Origin: Microbispora corallina
GTDB taxonomy: Bacteria > Actinomycetota > Actinomycetes > Streptosporangiales > Streptosporangiaceae
DNA length: 64,000 bases
Assembly: GCF_016863035.1 (NCBI RefSeq)
Contig: NZ_BOOC01000010.1
Span: 1-64,000, forward strand
Direction: 5' to 3'
Of the stretch, positions 17,475-26,690 are shown one piece after another. Each line of letters begins with the position of its first letter. Position 1 is the first letter of the stretch. A program made the position numbers and the translations under genes. Under the pieces are notes generated by a model. It saw nothing but the letters and a program-made list of their open reading frames with translations. It was not told the origin of the DNA and ran no database searches.

Positions 17475-18164
17475 TCAGGGCTCGTCCTCGTACTTGACGA
17501 TCACCGTGGTGAAGCCGAGGGACTTCAGCATGCCCTCCAGCATGGCCTTGGTGTTCTGGTCGGCCCGGTTGCGCAGGTCGCTGGCGGTGGCCGCCTCCCC
17601 GATCTTCCGCTCGGCCAGCAGGTAGAGCTCCTGCTGGTTCTGCGGCGACGACGACAGCAGGTCGGAGATGCGGTCGAAGATCCCGCGCTGCTGCGCGAAC
17701 ACGTACGACCGTTTGTTGTCGAGGTTGGGCTTCTCCAGCTGGGCGTGCGGGATCCGCACGGTGACCGTCTTGCGGTCGGCGGAGACCGTGATGGCGTCCT
17801 TGGGCAGCGAGGAGAAGTCGACGTAGGCGTCCACATTGCCCGCGCCCACGAACAGGGTCCTGGAGCCCTTGATGGCGTCGGGCAGGAATTTGGCGTCCTT
17901 CTCGAGGTCGACCACGACCTGGAAGTTGCCGGTCGCGGCCTCGAATCGGCTCAGGTTCTGCATCGACTGCAGCAGCACCGGGCCGCTCCGGTCGATCGTC
18001 TGCTCGCCCAGCGGGTTGAGCCACGACAGGGTCAGCCGCGCGCCCACCAGCAGGAGGAGGGCGACGAGCAGCAGCCCGGCGAGCCAGCGCCACGCGCGCC
18101 GGCCGGGTCGCGGGGAGCCCTCCGCGGGGGCTGACGCGGGGAGGGCACTCGTCTGACGGTCCAC
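17475..18164 (-). CDS. DUF4230-like membrane-anchored protein
   Basis: This 229-residue protein has a single N-terminal transmembrane segment (about 27-48, WLAGLLLVALLLLVGARLTL). The extracytoplasmic domain is typical of DUF4230 in its length and the GxVDAYVDFSSLPKDAITVS region. GTG at 18164 (MDRQTSALP) is chosen because it leaves a short cytoplasmic tail before the membrane segment and has GGGAAG-like purines upstream. The function of the family is unknown. It is 31 bp downstream of a large membrane protein gene and probably in its operon. Confidence 0.78.
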   Translation of the reverse strand: MDRQTSALPASAPAEGSPRPGRRAWRWLAGLLLVALLLLVGARLTLSWLNPLGEQTIDRSGPVLLQSMQNLSRFEAATGNFQVVVDLEKDAKFLPDAIKGSRTLFVGAGNVDAYVDFSSLPKDAITVSADRKTVTVRIPHAQLEKPNLDNKRSYVFAQQRGIFDRISDLLSSSPQNQQELYLLAERKIGEAATASDLRNRADQNTKAMLEGMLKSLGFTTVIVKYEDEP

Positions 18165-18195
18165 GGAAATGAATCTTCCCGTGAATGTCGCGATC

Positions 18196-20265
18196 TCACC
18201 TTTCCATCCCGTCCACGGGGAGAAGTTCCGGCGGCACGAGGCCGGGCTCGGCCGGCGGCGGCGACGCGGACCGGGTGGGGACCTGCCGGGAGACGCCGGA
18301 TCCGGCGCCGGTCCCGCCCCTGCCGCCGGTTCCGGTCCCGGCCTTGGCGGCGCCGGTCCCGGCCTTGGCCGCCGTGCCGGTTCCCGCCTTGCCGCCGGCG
18401 CCGGTGCCGCTGCCGGTGGCGCTGCCGGCCCCGGCCTTGGCGGCGGTGGGCGTCCTGGCGCCGGACGCGGCGCCGGTCCTGGCGTTGGACGCGGCGGGCG
18501 TCGCGCCCGCCGCCGAGCCGGTCGAGCCGTTCGAGCCGGAAGAGCCGGCAGAGCCGGACGGGCCGGACGACGGCCGGTCACCGTGCCGGTGCCAGCCCCA
18601 GTGAGGGTGGCGGTATCGGGGGTCCCGGTTGAAGCGCGGACGGTGCGGGAAGCGGTGCCCCCACGGGCGCATGCTCGCGTACGGACTGCCCGACTGGGAG
18701 GGGAGGCCGGACGAGGGCGCGGAGGACGGATCGTCCGAGGACCCCGGGGTCGGCTCGGGTGACTGCCCGCCGGGTGTGGTCGGCTGCCCGGGCGAACCGG
18801 GGGGTCCCGACGTTCCGGGCGTACCCGGCGTGCCGGGAGCGCCGCTCGGGATCCCAGGAACGCTGGGCGACCCCGGCCCGCTCGGCGGCCGGCCCGGGAC
18901 GGACGGCGGCCGGGCGGGCGACGTCGCCGGCCTGACCGTGTACGGCGGCGTGGGGGCGACCGGATAGGCGCCCGGCGAGTACGCGGCGGCGGGGTTGACG
19001 GGGTAGCCGGTGATGCCCGGGTCGCTCCGCCGGGAGCCGCCGCCGAAGTGCCTGCTCTGCAGCCCGCAGGAGACGAAGTCGGAGTAGAACATGCGCAGCC
19101 AGTCGTGCCGCTGGGCCTCGGTGAGCTCGGAGAACCACAGGGCGGCGATCCGGTGCTCGGCGAGCGGGCCCGGCGGGAGCGGGTTGCCGCGCAGCCACGC
19201 CACCACGATCGCCCGGTAGCCCGCGGCGACCCGGCCCGGGCACGGCCGGGCCAGCCGGTCGAGGAACTCGGTGGCCGCCCGCTGCGCGAAGCCGGTGCCC
19301 AGGTCGTCGAGGTGGATGACCACCACCCCGGGCGGGGCGGGGGCGTCGTCCCCCGGCGCGCGCTGCTCGACCCGCCGGAACTCGGCGGGGGTGCCGGCCA
19401 GCCGGAGGGCGAGCGGGGTGAACACCTCGGCCAGGTCCGGCAGCCCGCCGCGCAACGTGGGGCGCACGCACACGCTGATCGGCCACTCCTGGCAGCTGTA
19501 CACGATGCGCTCGCTGGCGGCCATCGTCCGCGGCTCGGCCACCAGGCGGGCCGCGCCGGTGCCCGCCGCCAGCACGGCGGTCGCGGCCGCCGCGAGCGCC
19601 AGGACGCGGCGGGTGACCAGCGCCACCCACCCGAGCAGCAGCGCCGCGCTCAGGCCCAGCAGCCACAGCGTCTGGTTGGCGAAGGCCGTCTCGCTGACCC
19701 CCGCGAACAGGTCGTACGGCTCCCGCGTCGTGGGCGCCAGCCGGACGGCCCACGCCGAGCGGTCGGCGAGCAGGGTGAACAGGCCGTAGGTCCCGGCCCC
19801 GGCCAGGACGGGGGTCACGGCGAAGGGCAGCAGCCAGCCGGCGATCCAGCCGACCACGACGTACAGCGCCAGCCCGGCCACGGACATCGCCAGCCCGCCC
19901 GGCATGAGGGGGCCCGACTGGCCGGTCAGCGCGGCGCGCAGCCCGAGCAGCGCGACGGTCGCGCCGAACGACCCCGTGACGAGCGCGAGGATCGCCAGCG
20001 GCGCCGTGGCGGCCCGCCACGGCGTCAGCGCGTGCCCGCGCTCGGCCCGCCGCCTGCGCGTCGCGACCCACGCCGCGAACGCCGCGGCCACCGGGCCGGT
20101 CAGCCGCAGCGAGCCGATGACGCCCAGCACGATGTCGTCCCAGTCCATGAAGCCAGGAATGAGGACGCTCCACGCGGCGACGAGCCCGAGCGCGAGCAGC
20201 ACGGTCACCACGACGACCGTGCCCTGCCTCAGCTCCCCACGTGGACCGCCCCTGTGGTCACCCAC
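18196..20265 (-). CDS. Polytopic membrane protein with long low-complexity C terminus
   Basis: The protein has 689 residues from a GTG start. Residues 1-240 contain six or seven hydrophobic helices. Residues 250-430 form a soluble domain with four cysteines (SCQEWPISVCV; PCPGR; SCGLQ) and recurring FSELTEAQRHDWLRMFYSDF-type helices, which I do not recognise. From about 430 to the end the sequence is low complexity: Pro/Gly-rich with a short collagen-like Gly-X-Y stretch, a His/Arg/Pro segment, then Ala/Gly/Thr/Lys repeats (AKAGTG). Tail composition varies greatly among such proteins. No function can be given. Transcribed towards the DUF4230 gene. Confidence 0.7.
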   Translation of the reverse strand: MGDHRGGPRGELRQGTVVVVTVLLALGLVAAWSVLIPGFMDWDDIVLGVIGSLRLTGPVAAAFAAWVATRRRRAERGHALTPWRAATAPLAILALVTGSFGATVALLGLRAALTGQSGPLMPGGLAMSVAGLALYVVVGWIAGWLLPFAVTPVLAGAGTYGLFTLLADRSAWAVRLAPTTREPYDLFAGVSETAFANQTLWLLGLSAALLLGWVALVTRRVLALAAAATAVLAAGTGAARLVAEPRTMAASERIVYSCQEWPISVCVRPTLRGGLPDLAEVFTPLALRLAGTPAEFRRVEQRAPGDDAPAPPGVVVIHLDDLGTGFAQRAATEFLDRLARPCPGRVAAGYRAIVVAWLRGNPLPPGPLAEHRIAALWFSELTEAQRHDWLRMFYSDFVSCGLQSRHFGGGSRRSDPGITGYPVNPAAAYSPGAYPVAPTPPYTVRPATSPARPPSVPGRPPSGPGSPSVPGIPSGAPGTPGTPGTSGPPGSPGQPTTPGGQSPEPTPGSSDDPSSAPSSGLPSQSGSPYASMRPWGHRFPHRPRFNRDPRYRHPHWGWHRHGDRPSSGPSGSAGSSGSNGSTGSAAGATPAASNARTGAASGARTPTAAKAGAGSATGSGTGAGGKAGTGTAAKAGTGAAKAGTGTGGRGGTGAGSGVSRQVPTRSASPPPAEPGLVPPELLPVDGMER

Positions 20266-20606
20266 AGCCCGGCGCGGCCCCCGGCCACGCCGTCATCGGC
20301 GTCCGGCGCGCATGCGGCGCCGGGACAGCGGTGCTGCCCATCGAGAAAACCCCCCGTGTCTGTGTGAGTGGCCGGCGTCGGACCGCGCCCTTCCCCGTGA
20401 CGCCTGTCCGCCGGACGAGCTCGTCCCGCCTGCGGTTAGCAGACGCGACTCCCCGTGCCGCCGGGTTTGCCGCCGCCTCACCTTTCGACGTGGCAACCAT
20501 AACGGAGCGTGACCCTGAGGGAGGGAGTTCTGGGGTCAAGGAATGAATCCGGTTACGCTACGTGCGCCGGTCGATCACTCCCGGGGCCGCGCTACCGTAT
20601 ATCGCT
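20266..20606. other. Divergent intergenic region
   Basis: This interval separates the minus-strand membrane protein gene from the MarR gene. No gene is visible. TACCGT at 20593-20598 is positioned as a -10 hexamer for a leaderless MarR transcript beginning at or near the GTG at 20607. Confidence 0.45.
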
Positions 20607-21152
20607 GTGTCCGTCCCGCCCAGTTCAGACCATGTGCCCGCCGGCGGCGCCAGGCCGCTCAAGCTGCCGTTCGACCCGATCGAACGGGCGGCCGCGACCT
20701 GGCGCGAGACCTTCGGGCCGTCGTCGGCCATGGCCGCCGTCACCTCGATCATGCGGGCCCACCAGATCCTGATCGCCCAGCTCGACGGGCTGCTGAAGCC
20801 GTACGACCTGACCTTCGCCCGGTACGAGGCGCTGGTGCTGCTCACCTTCAGCAGGACGGGCGCGCTGCCGCTGTCGAAGATCGGCGAACGGCTCATGGTG
20901 CACCCGACCAGCGTCACCAACACCGTCGACCGCCTGGAGCGGGCCGGCCTCGTGCGCCGGATGCGCAACCCGAGGGACGGCCGCGGCGTGCTCGCCGAGA
21001 TCACCGACGAGGGCCGTGACGTCGTCCGCCGGGCCACGGGCGACCTGATGGGCGCCGGCTTCTGCATGGGGATGTACGAAGAGGACGAGCTGGGGGACAT
21101 GTTCGACCTGCTGAAGACCCTGCGCGTATCCGCGGGCGACTTCAGCGTCTGA
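20607..21152 (+). CDS. MarR family transcriptional regulator
   Basis: The 181-residue protein is a winged-helix regulator. The recognition region is GALPLSKIGERLMVHPTSVTNTVDRLERAGL (about residues 92-122), with the wing RRMRNPRDGRGVLAEITDEG immediately after. I prefer the GTG at 20607 as start because a -10-like TACCGT lies 9-14 nt upstream and no Shine-Dalgarno sequence is visible, which suggests leaderless translation; an in-frame GTG at 20562 is possible. It is monocistronic, followed by a strong terminator. Ligand and targets unknown. Confidence 0.88.
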   Translation: MSVPPSSDHVPAGGARPLKLPFDPIERAAATWRETFGPSSAMAAVTSIMRAHQILIAQLDGLLKPYDLTFARYEALVLLTFSRTGALPLSKIGERLMVHPTSVTNTVDRLERAGLVRRMRNPRDGRGVLAEITDEGRDVVRRATGDLMGAGFCMGMYEEDELGDMFDLLKTLRVSAGDFSV

Positions 21153-21158
21153 GACGGC

Positions 21159-21193
21159 GGACGGCCGCCGCGCCAGGTGCGCGGCGGCCGTCC
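21159..21193. terminator. Bidirectional terminator
   Basis: GGACGGCCGCCGCGC (21159-21173) and GCGCGGCGGCCGTCC (21179-21193) form a perfect 15-bp stem with a CAGGT loop, between the convergent MarR and subtilase genes. Confidence 0.85.
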
Positions 21194-21209
21194 CGGGACG
21201 CGGACGGGG

Positions 21210-22949
21210 TCAGCGTCCGACGGCCCGCAGGGCGTCGACGATGCCCCTGCCGTAGAAGCCGTTGTTCTGCGGCGTCCCCTCGCAGGTGTGCGTGGCGGTC
21301 ACCGTGGTGCCGTTCGGCAGGTGGCGGACGTAGGTGTAGGCGGGCGGGTTCGGGCAGGGCGTCGGGGTCGCCGTGCCCTTGAGGACGCCCTCGACGACGT
21401 CCGGGTCGAGCGTCAGGCCGCCGTGGACGTGGTCGCGGTGGCCGTACCGGCTGACGATCAGCGCCGCGACGCCGGCAGCGCGCGGCGAGGCCATCGAGGT
21501 GCCCTGCAGGTACTGGTAGTAGCCGCAGGTCGAGCCCTTGCAGTCCTTCACGACGTACGGCACTGTCGGGTCGCCGTTGGCGTCGATCTCACCGTTGGCG
21601 ACGGCCAGCGCCTTGGGATAGGCCGCGAGCGTGGCCTTGGTGATGTCCCGCGTTTGGTCGGGCGTGTCGTAGACGTCGCCGCCGGGGGACGCGACGTCGA
21701 TGTAGCCGTTGCCGTAGTCGGAGTAGTACGCCTTACGGGTGCTGATGCCGGTGGAGGAGACGGAGATGACGTGCTCGCCCTCGCTCGGCATCGAGACGCA
21801 GCTCGCCGGGATGGTCCGGCTGCGGGGCTGCTGGCCGGCGAAGGCGGCGAAGTCCGGGCTGGAGGCGTCGACGATGGTCTTGGTGTAGTCGGTCGCCCCG
21901 TTTCCGGCCGCGGAGACCAGTGTGACGCCGTGCCGGTGGGCGTAGTCCAGCGCCCGCTGCACGGCGGCGATGATCGTCCGCTGGTCCTGCTGCTCCTGCG
22001 GCGAGTCGGCGGGGTTGTCGGTGCAGTTGAACAGCCAGGGGTCGACGTAGTAGCTCATGTTCACCACGTCGACGCCGATGTTCCCGGCGTAGGTCAGGGC
22101 GTCCACGGTCGGCTGGAGGAAGAAGTAGCCGGAGTCCTGGCCCGCCCGAAGGTTCACCAGCGTCACCTTCGGCGCCACGCCCGCGATGCCGAGACGGTTG
22201 ATCGGGGAGGCGATCGAGGAGGCGACGTGGGTGCCGTGGCCGTCCTCGTCCACGTCGTTCGGGTCGGTGCAGGAGCCGTCGGGGTCGCTCTCACAGGGGC
22301 CGTCGATGACGGTGCCGTTGGCGTCGGCGGGCAGGTCGACGGTGAAGTTGCGGCTGAGCCGCCGGTCGAAGTTCGGCGCGATGTCGGGGTGCGAGCCGTC
22401 GATGCCGGTGTCGAGGACGCCGACCAGGACTCCCTTGTCGCCGGGCTCGTACGCGTGGGCCTTGTCGGCGTGGATCTGCTTCATGTCCCACTGCAGGTCC
22501 GCGAGCGGCTCGTCCTTGGCGCCGCGCCGCCACGTGGCGGGCGACGCGCCGTCCCGGCCCTCCTTCTCGACGGCCCTGCTCCTGGCCTGGGCGGCCTGCG
22601 CAGCGGCCCGCGCGGCCGTCGCGGACGCCTTGGCCTCGGGCGGCACGCTGCCGATCACCCGGTTGCGGGCCACTCCCTCGATGGCGGCGGAGCCGCGGAG
22701 GGCGTCGGCGAAGCCGGCGTCGCCCGTCCTGACCGTGGCCAGTCCGACATCGGTGTTGACCGTGACGACGCTGCCGCCCGCGGCCTCGATCGCCTTCTGG
22801 GCGTCCGCGGGGGCGGCGCCCTCCTTGTAGAGCACCAGGTACTCGGTCTGCTCTGCCGAGCCGGCGGCCGTGGGGACGGCCTGCGCCGGCGCCGTCAGGG
22901 CCGCCGCGATCATCGCCGCGGTCGCGGCGACGACTGTCACGCGCTTCAC
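21210..22949 (-). CDS. Secreted subtilisin-like serine protease (S8)
   Basis: The 579-residue exported protease begins with a signal peptide (MKRVTVVAATAAMIAAAL, cleavage after AQA near residue 24). An inhibitor I9-like propeptide follows (about 34-100), then an Ala-rich linker and the S8 catalytic domain with D180 (GVLDTGIDGSHPD), H238 (DGHGTHVASS), oxyanion N350 (SAAGNG) and S485 (GTSMASPRAAG). Six cysteines suggest disulfides outside the cell. I chose GTG at 22949 because GGAGG lies 5 nt upstream; GTG at 22955 abuts that GGAGG. The target is unknown, and no partner gene is adjacent. Confidence 0.92.
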   Translation of the reverse strand: MKRVTVVAATAAMIAAALTAPAQAVPTAAGSAEQTEYLVLYKEGAAPADAQKAIEAAGGSVVTVNTDVGLATVRTGDAGFADALRGSAAIEGVARNRVIGSVPPEAKASATAARAAAQAAQARSRAVEKEGRDGASPATWRRGAKDEPLADLQWDMKQIHADKAHAYEPGDKGVLVGVLDTGIDGSHPDIAPNFDRRLSRNFTVDLPADANGTVIDGPCESDPDGSCTDPNDVDEDGHGTHVASSIASPINRLGIAGVAPKVTLVNLRAGQDSGYFFLQPTVDALTYAGNIGVDVVNMSYYVDPWLFNCTDNPADSPQEQQDQRTIIAAVQRALDYAHRHGVTLVSAAGNGATDYTKTIVDASSPDFAAFAGQQPRSRTIPASCVSMPSEGEHVISVSSTGISTRKAYYSDYGNGYIDVASPGGDVYDTPDQTRDITKATLAAYPKALAVANGEIDANGDPTVPYVVKDCKGSTCGYYQYLQGTSMASPRAAGVAALIVSRYGHRDHVHGGLTLDPDVVEGVLKGTATPTPCPNPPAYTYVRHLPNGTTVTATHTCEGTPQNNGFYGRGIVDALRAVGR

Positions 22950-23096
22950 ATCCACCTCCGTGTGGATTCTCGGGGGGCGTTGCCCATCGTTGAAGAGATC
23001 GGGGGTCTGTCATAGATCCGTAAGAATTCGCGACCAACGTGTGACATGAGCGCGACGCGGGCGAGGTTCCGGAGGGGAGGCCTGGTGGCAGGAAAC

Positions 23097-23114
23097 TACT
23101 AGGACGTCCTAGTA
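23097..23114. promoter_or_regulatory. 18-bp perfect palindrome over the icmA promoter
   Basis: TACTAGGACGTCCTAGTA is a perfect palindrome whose 3' half contains TAGTAT (23110-23115), a good -10 hexamer for icmA. A repressor bound here would block the promoter. The symmetry and length fit a TetR- or MarR-type operator. The regulator is not identified. Confidence 0.65.
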
Positions 23115-23146
23115 TTTTCTCGACGACCACATCAGCGGAGGGGCGC

Positions 23147-24826
23147 ATGGAACCGGAACCCACGAGCGCGGCGGCCATCGAGGCGGGCAGGGCGCGCTGG
23201 CAGGCGCGCCACGACGCGGCGTACAAGCGGGCGCGCGAGTTCCGGACCCTGTCCGGCCTGGACGTCGACCCGGTCTACGGGCCGCCCGGCGACGACCCCC
23301 GGTTCGAGCGCATCGGCTGGCCCGGCGAGTTCCCCTTCACCCGCGGCCTGTACGCCACCGGGTACCGGGGCCGGCCGTGGACCATCCGCCAGTTCGCCGG
23401 CTTCGGCAACGCCCGGCAGACCAACGAGCGGTACAAGATGATCCTGGGTGCGGGCGGCGGCGGCCTGTCGGTGGCCTTCGACATGCCGACGCTGATGGGC
23501 CGCGACTCCGACGACCCCCGCTCGCTCGGCGAGGTCGGCCACTGCGGGGTCGCGATCGACTCGGCCCTCGACATGGACCTGCTGTTCGACGGCATCCCGC
23601 TCGGCGAGGTCACCACCTCCATGACCATCAGCGGGCCCGCCGTGCCGATCTTCTGCATGTACGTCGTGGCCGCCGAGCGGCAGGGTGTTCCGGTCGGGCG
23701 GCTCAACGGGACGCTCCAGACCGACATCTTCAAGGAGTACATCGCCCAGAAGGAGTGGCTGTTCGCCCCCGAGCCGCACCTGCGGCTGATCGGCGACCTC
23801 ATGGAGTTCTGCGCGGCGGAGATCCCCGCGTACAAGCCGCTGTCGGTCTCCGGCTACCACATCCGCGAGGCCGGGGCCACGGCCGCCCAGGAGCTCGCCT
23901 TCACGCTGGCCGACGGCTTCGGGTACGTCGAGCTGGGCCTGTCGCGCGGCCTCGACGTGGACGTGTTCGCGCCGGGCCTGTCGTTCTTCTTCGACGCGCA
24001 CATCGACTTCTTCGAGGAGATCGCCAAGTTCCGCGCCGCCCGGCGCATCTGGGCCCGGTGGATGCGCGACGTGTACGGCGCCCGCACCGAGAAGGCCCAG
24101 TGGCTGCGCTTCCACACGCAGACGGCGGGGGTCTCGCTCACCGCCCAGCAGCCGGACAACAACATCGTCCGCACCGCGATCGAGGCGCTGGCGGCCGTGC
24201 TCGGCGGCACCAACTCCCTGCACACCAACGCGCTGGACGAGGTGCTCGCGCTGCCGTCGGAGAAGGCCGCCGAGATCGCCCTCAGGACGCAGCAGGTGAT
24301 CATGGAGGAGACCGAGGTCGTCAACGTGGTCGACCCGCTCGGCGGCTCCTGGTACGTCGAGGCGCTGACCGACCGGCTGGAGGCCGAGGCGGAGAGGATC
24401 TTCGCGAGGATCAGGGAGATGGGCCGCGGCGACATGACGTCCGGCATCCTGCGCGGCATCGAGGACGGCTGGTTCATGTCGGAGATCGCCGAGTCGGCCT
24501 TCGATTACCAGCGCAAGCTGGAGAAGGGCGACAAGAAGATCGTCGGCGTGAACTGCCACACCTCGACCGTCGAGGAGCCGCTGGAGATCCTGCGGATCAG
24601 CCACGAGGTCGAGCTGGAGCAGCGCCGGGTGCTCGCCGGGCGCCGCGCCGCCCGCGACCAGGTGGCGGTGGACACCGCCCTGGCCGCGCTGGCGGCCGCC
24701 GCCCGGACCGGCGAGAACATGATCCCGCCCATGCTCGACGCCGTGCGCGCCGAGGCCACCCTCGGCGAGATCTGCGACGTGCTGCGCGCGGAGTGGGGCA
24801 CCTACACCGAGCCCGCGCGGTTCTGA
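23147..24826 (+). CDS. icmA: Isobutyryl-CoA mutase large subunit
   Basis: This catalytic subunit of the adenosylcobalamin-dependent mutase interconverts isobutyryl-CoA and n-butyryl-CoA. The 559 residues form the TIM-barrel substrate domain without the C-terminal B12-binding domain, as in IcmA, which works with a separate small IcmB. Specificity residues support this: F83 (TIRQFAGFG), where methylmalonyl-CoA mutase has Tyr, and Q201 ([11 protein letters not shown]), where that enzyme has Arg. No icmB is in the window. GGAGG lies 6-10 nt upstream of the ATG, and an 18-bp palindrome overlaps the probable -10. A MeaB-type chaperone is encoded 6 kb upstream. Confidence 0.92.
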   Translation: MEPEPTSAAAIEAGRARWQARHDAAYKRAREFRTLSGLDVDPVYGPPGDDPRFERIGWPGEFPFTRGLYATGYRGRPWTIRQFAGFGNARQTNERYKMILGAGGGGLSVAFDMPTLMGRDSDDPRSLGEVGHCGVAIDSALDMDLLFDGIPLGEVTTSMTISGPAVPIFCMYVVAAERQGVPVGRLNGTLQTDIFKEYIAQKEWLFAPEPHLRLIGDLMEFCAAEIPAYKPLSVSGYHIREAGATAAQELAFTLADGFGYVELGLSRGLDVDVFAPGLSFFFDAHIDFFEEIAKFRAARRIWARWMRDVYGARTEKAQWLRFHTQTAGVSLTAQQPDNNIVRTAIEALAAVLGGTNSLHTNALDEVLALPSEKAAEIALRTQQVIMEETEVVNVVDPLGGSWYVEALTDRLEAEAERIFARIREMGRGDMTSGILRGIEDGWFMSEIAESAFDYQRKLEKGDKKIVGVNCHTSTVEEPLEILRISHEVELEQRRVLAGRRAARDQVAVDTALAALAAAARTGENMIPPMLDAVRAEATLGEICDVLRAEWGTYTEPARF

Positions 24827-24847
24827 CCGCCGTCAGGCACTCAGCGG

Positions 24848-24863
24848 GGCCGGGAAACCGGCC
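24848..24863 (+). terminator. Short hairpin with GAAA tetraloop after icmA
   Basis: GGCCGG and CCGGCC enclose a GAAA tetraloop about 20 bp after the icmA stop. It is a compact, stable hairpin with no U tract. Confidence 0.4.
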
Positions 24864-24970
24864 GGTCCAGGGCCCTGTCCGCCGAACCGCGGGCGGCGTC
24901 CGGAGGAACGGACGTCGAAGGAGGCGGGGATGGCACGGATCAGCCGCGAGGGTACGGCAGGATTGGGGGT

Positions 24971-25888
24971 ATGGCAGCGGAGTTCTCTCGACCTGGATCG
25001 CTCTACGGCGCCGTGGACCTCGGCGCGCGCAAGCAGGCACTCGAAGCGCAGGCGCGGCGCGAGGCCGCCGGTCCCGCCGGGGCCGCCGAAGCGGACGTCG
25101 TCGACGTCACCTCGGCCACGTTCAACGCCGAGGTGGTGGAGCGCTCGCTGAGCGTTCCGGTGATCGTCGAGGCGACGGTGACCCGGGCCGAGCAGGTCCG
25201 CCAGTTCAGCGCCGTCCTGGAGAAGCTGGCCGCGGAGGCCGCCGGGGCGTGGGTCCTCGCCCGCGTCGACGTGGAGGCCGATCCCCAGCTCGCCCAGGCC
25301 CTGCGCATGCGGGCCGTGCCCACCGTCTACCTGGCCGTCCAGGGCCAGCTCATGCCCCTGTTCGAGGGGCCGCTGCCGGAGTCCCAGCTCCGGCAGGCCC
25401 TGGCGCAGGTCTTCGAGCAGCTCGGCATCGAGCTGGGCGCGCCGGCCGAGGCGGAGGCCCCGGACGAGCCGCCGCTCGACCCCGACCTCGCCGAGGCGGA
25501 GCGGGCCATGGACAAGGGCGACCTCGACGCCGCCGCGGCGGCCTTCGAGCGCCTGCTGGCCCGCTCGCCCGGCGACGAGGGCGCGAAAATCGGCCTGGCC
25601 GGGGTCGGGCTGTTCCGGCGCATCCAGGACCTCGACGCCGCCGACGTGCTCCGGCGGGCCGCCGAGGACCCGGCCGACCTCGACCTCCAGACGCAGGCCG
25701 CCGACCTGGAGATGGTGAACGGCCAGGTGGACGAGGCGTTCGACCGGCTCATCCGGCTCATCCGGCAGACGAGGGGCGCCGACAGGGACAAGGTGCGCCT
25801 CCACCTGCTCAACCTCTTCGAGGCGCTGCCCGCCGACGACCCGTCGGTGTCCAAGGCGCGCCGGGCCCTGGCGAACGCGCTGTTCTGA
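24971..25888 (+). CDS. Thioredoxin-fold/TPR co-chaperone (CnoX/YbbN-like)
   Basis: The 305-residue cytosolic protein has an N-terminal thioredoxin-like domain (about 45-155) and C-terminal TPR-like helices (about 175-305), the architecture of YbbN/CnoX, which protects clients and hands them to DnaK or GroEL. The thioredoxin active-site CxxC is missing (the site reads VEATVTRAEQV), so it cannot act as a disulfide oxidoreductase. This is normal for many actinobacterial members. Cis-Pro is kept in RAVPTVYLAV. It is monocistronic. Confidence 0.85.
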   Translation: MAAEFSRPGSLYGAVDLGARKQALEAQARREAAGPAGAAEADVVDVTSATFNAEVVERSLSVPVIVEATVTRAEQVRQFSAVLEKLAAEAAGAWVLARVDVEADPQLAQALRMRAVPTVYLAVQGQLMPLFEGPLPESQLRQALAQVFEQLGIELGAPAEAEAPDEPPLDPDLAEAERAMDKGDLDAAAAAFERLLARSPGDEGAKIGLAGVGLFRRIQDLDAADVLRRAAEDPADLDLQTQAADLEMVNGQVDEAFDRLIRLIRQTRGADRDKVRLHLLNLFEALPADDPSVSKARRALANALF

Positions 25889-25929
25889 GCCCACTCGTAC
25901 AAACCCAGATGTAGGGGCATAAAGGGGAC

Positions 25930-26559
25930 GTGCAGGTCGTCACCCTCTCCGCGACGTACGGCACGGGCGGGAGCGTCATCGGCCCGGCGGTCGCCGAGCG
26001 GCTCGGCGTGCCGTTCCTCGACCGGGCGATCCCGGGCGCGGTCGCGCAGGACCTCGGGGTCACGCTGGAGGAGGCCCTGGCCCACGACGACCGCGCCGAG
26101 AGGGGGCTCGCCCGGCTGCTCCTGGGGATGACCCGGCTGCCCAGCGTGACGTGGGGCGGCGTGGAGGCCCACCTGCCCCCGTCGGCGCCGCTGACGCCGG
26201 AGGAGTTCACCCAGCGGACCGAGCAGGTCATCAGGGAGACCGCCCGGACGACCGGAGGGGTCTTCCTGGGGAGGGCCGGCGCCGTCGTGCTCGCCGACCA
26301 TCCCGGGGCCCTGCACGTGCGCCTCGACGGGCCGCTGCGGCGGCGCGTGCTGCAGACGGCCGCCTTCTCCGGCGTCGACGAGCGCGAGGCCCGGCGGGTC
26401 GTCTGCGCCAACGACCGGGCCCGGGCGGCGTACGTGCGGCAGTTCTACCGGGCCGACCCGGCCGACCCCGGCCTCTACCATCTGGTGCTGGACAGCACCG
26501 TCGTCCCGGTCCCGACGTGCGTGGAGCTGATCGTGACCGCGTCGCTCTCTTTGGGCTGA
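25930..26559 (+). CDS. Cytidylate kinase-like family protein
   Basis: This 209-residue protein (GTG start) belongs to the AAA_26/cytidylate-kinase-like family. The N-terminal SATYGTGGSVIGPAVAERLG corresponds to the P-loop and first helix, but the canonical GKS/T is replaced by GGS. FLGRAGAVVLADHPGALHVRL is the second conserved block and NDRARAAYVRQFY the LID-like segment. The nucleotide substrate is unverified. True Cmk is usually encoded elsewhere, so a different role is likely. Confidence 0.8.
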   Translation: MQVVTLSATYGTGGSVIGPAVAERLGVPFLDRAIPGAVAQDLGVTLEEALAHDDRAERGLARLLLGMTRLPSVTWGGVEAHLPPSAPLTPEEFTQRTEQVIRETARTTGGVFLGRAGAVVLADHPGALHVRLDGPLRRRVLQTAAFSGVDEREARRVVCANDRARAAYVRQFYRADPADPGLYHLVLDSTVVPVPTCVELIVTASLSLG

Positions 26560-26690
26560 ATCACCCGGTCGGGGATGGCACGATGGATACACCCACGGAG
26601 CCGTCGAGCCGGGCGCGTGAGCGTGGCCCCGAGTGGCCCGCGCGGGAGCAGCCGGGTGAGCGCGGCCGGACATACCCCGCAAAGGAGCGG

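Noticed and set aside
19048-20367. 439-codon plus-strand frame
   Set aside because: Antisense to the membrane protein. Its composition (Gly/Arg/His/Gln) is typical of shadow frames.
24971-25888. CnoX-like protein as an active thioredoxin
   Set aside because: No CxxC is present at the active-site position.
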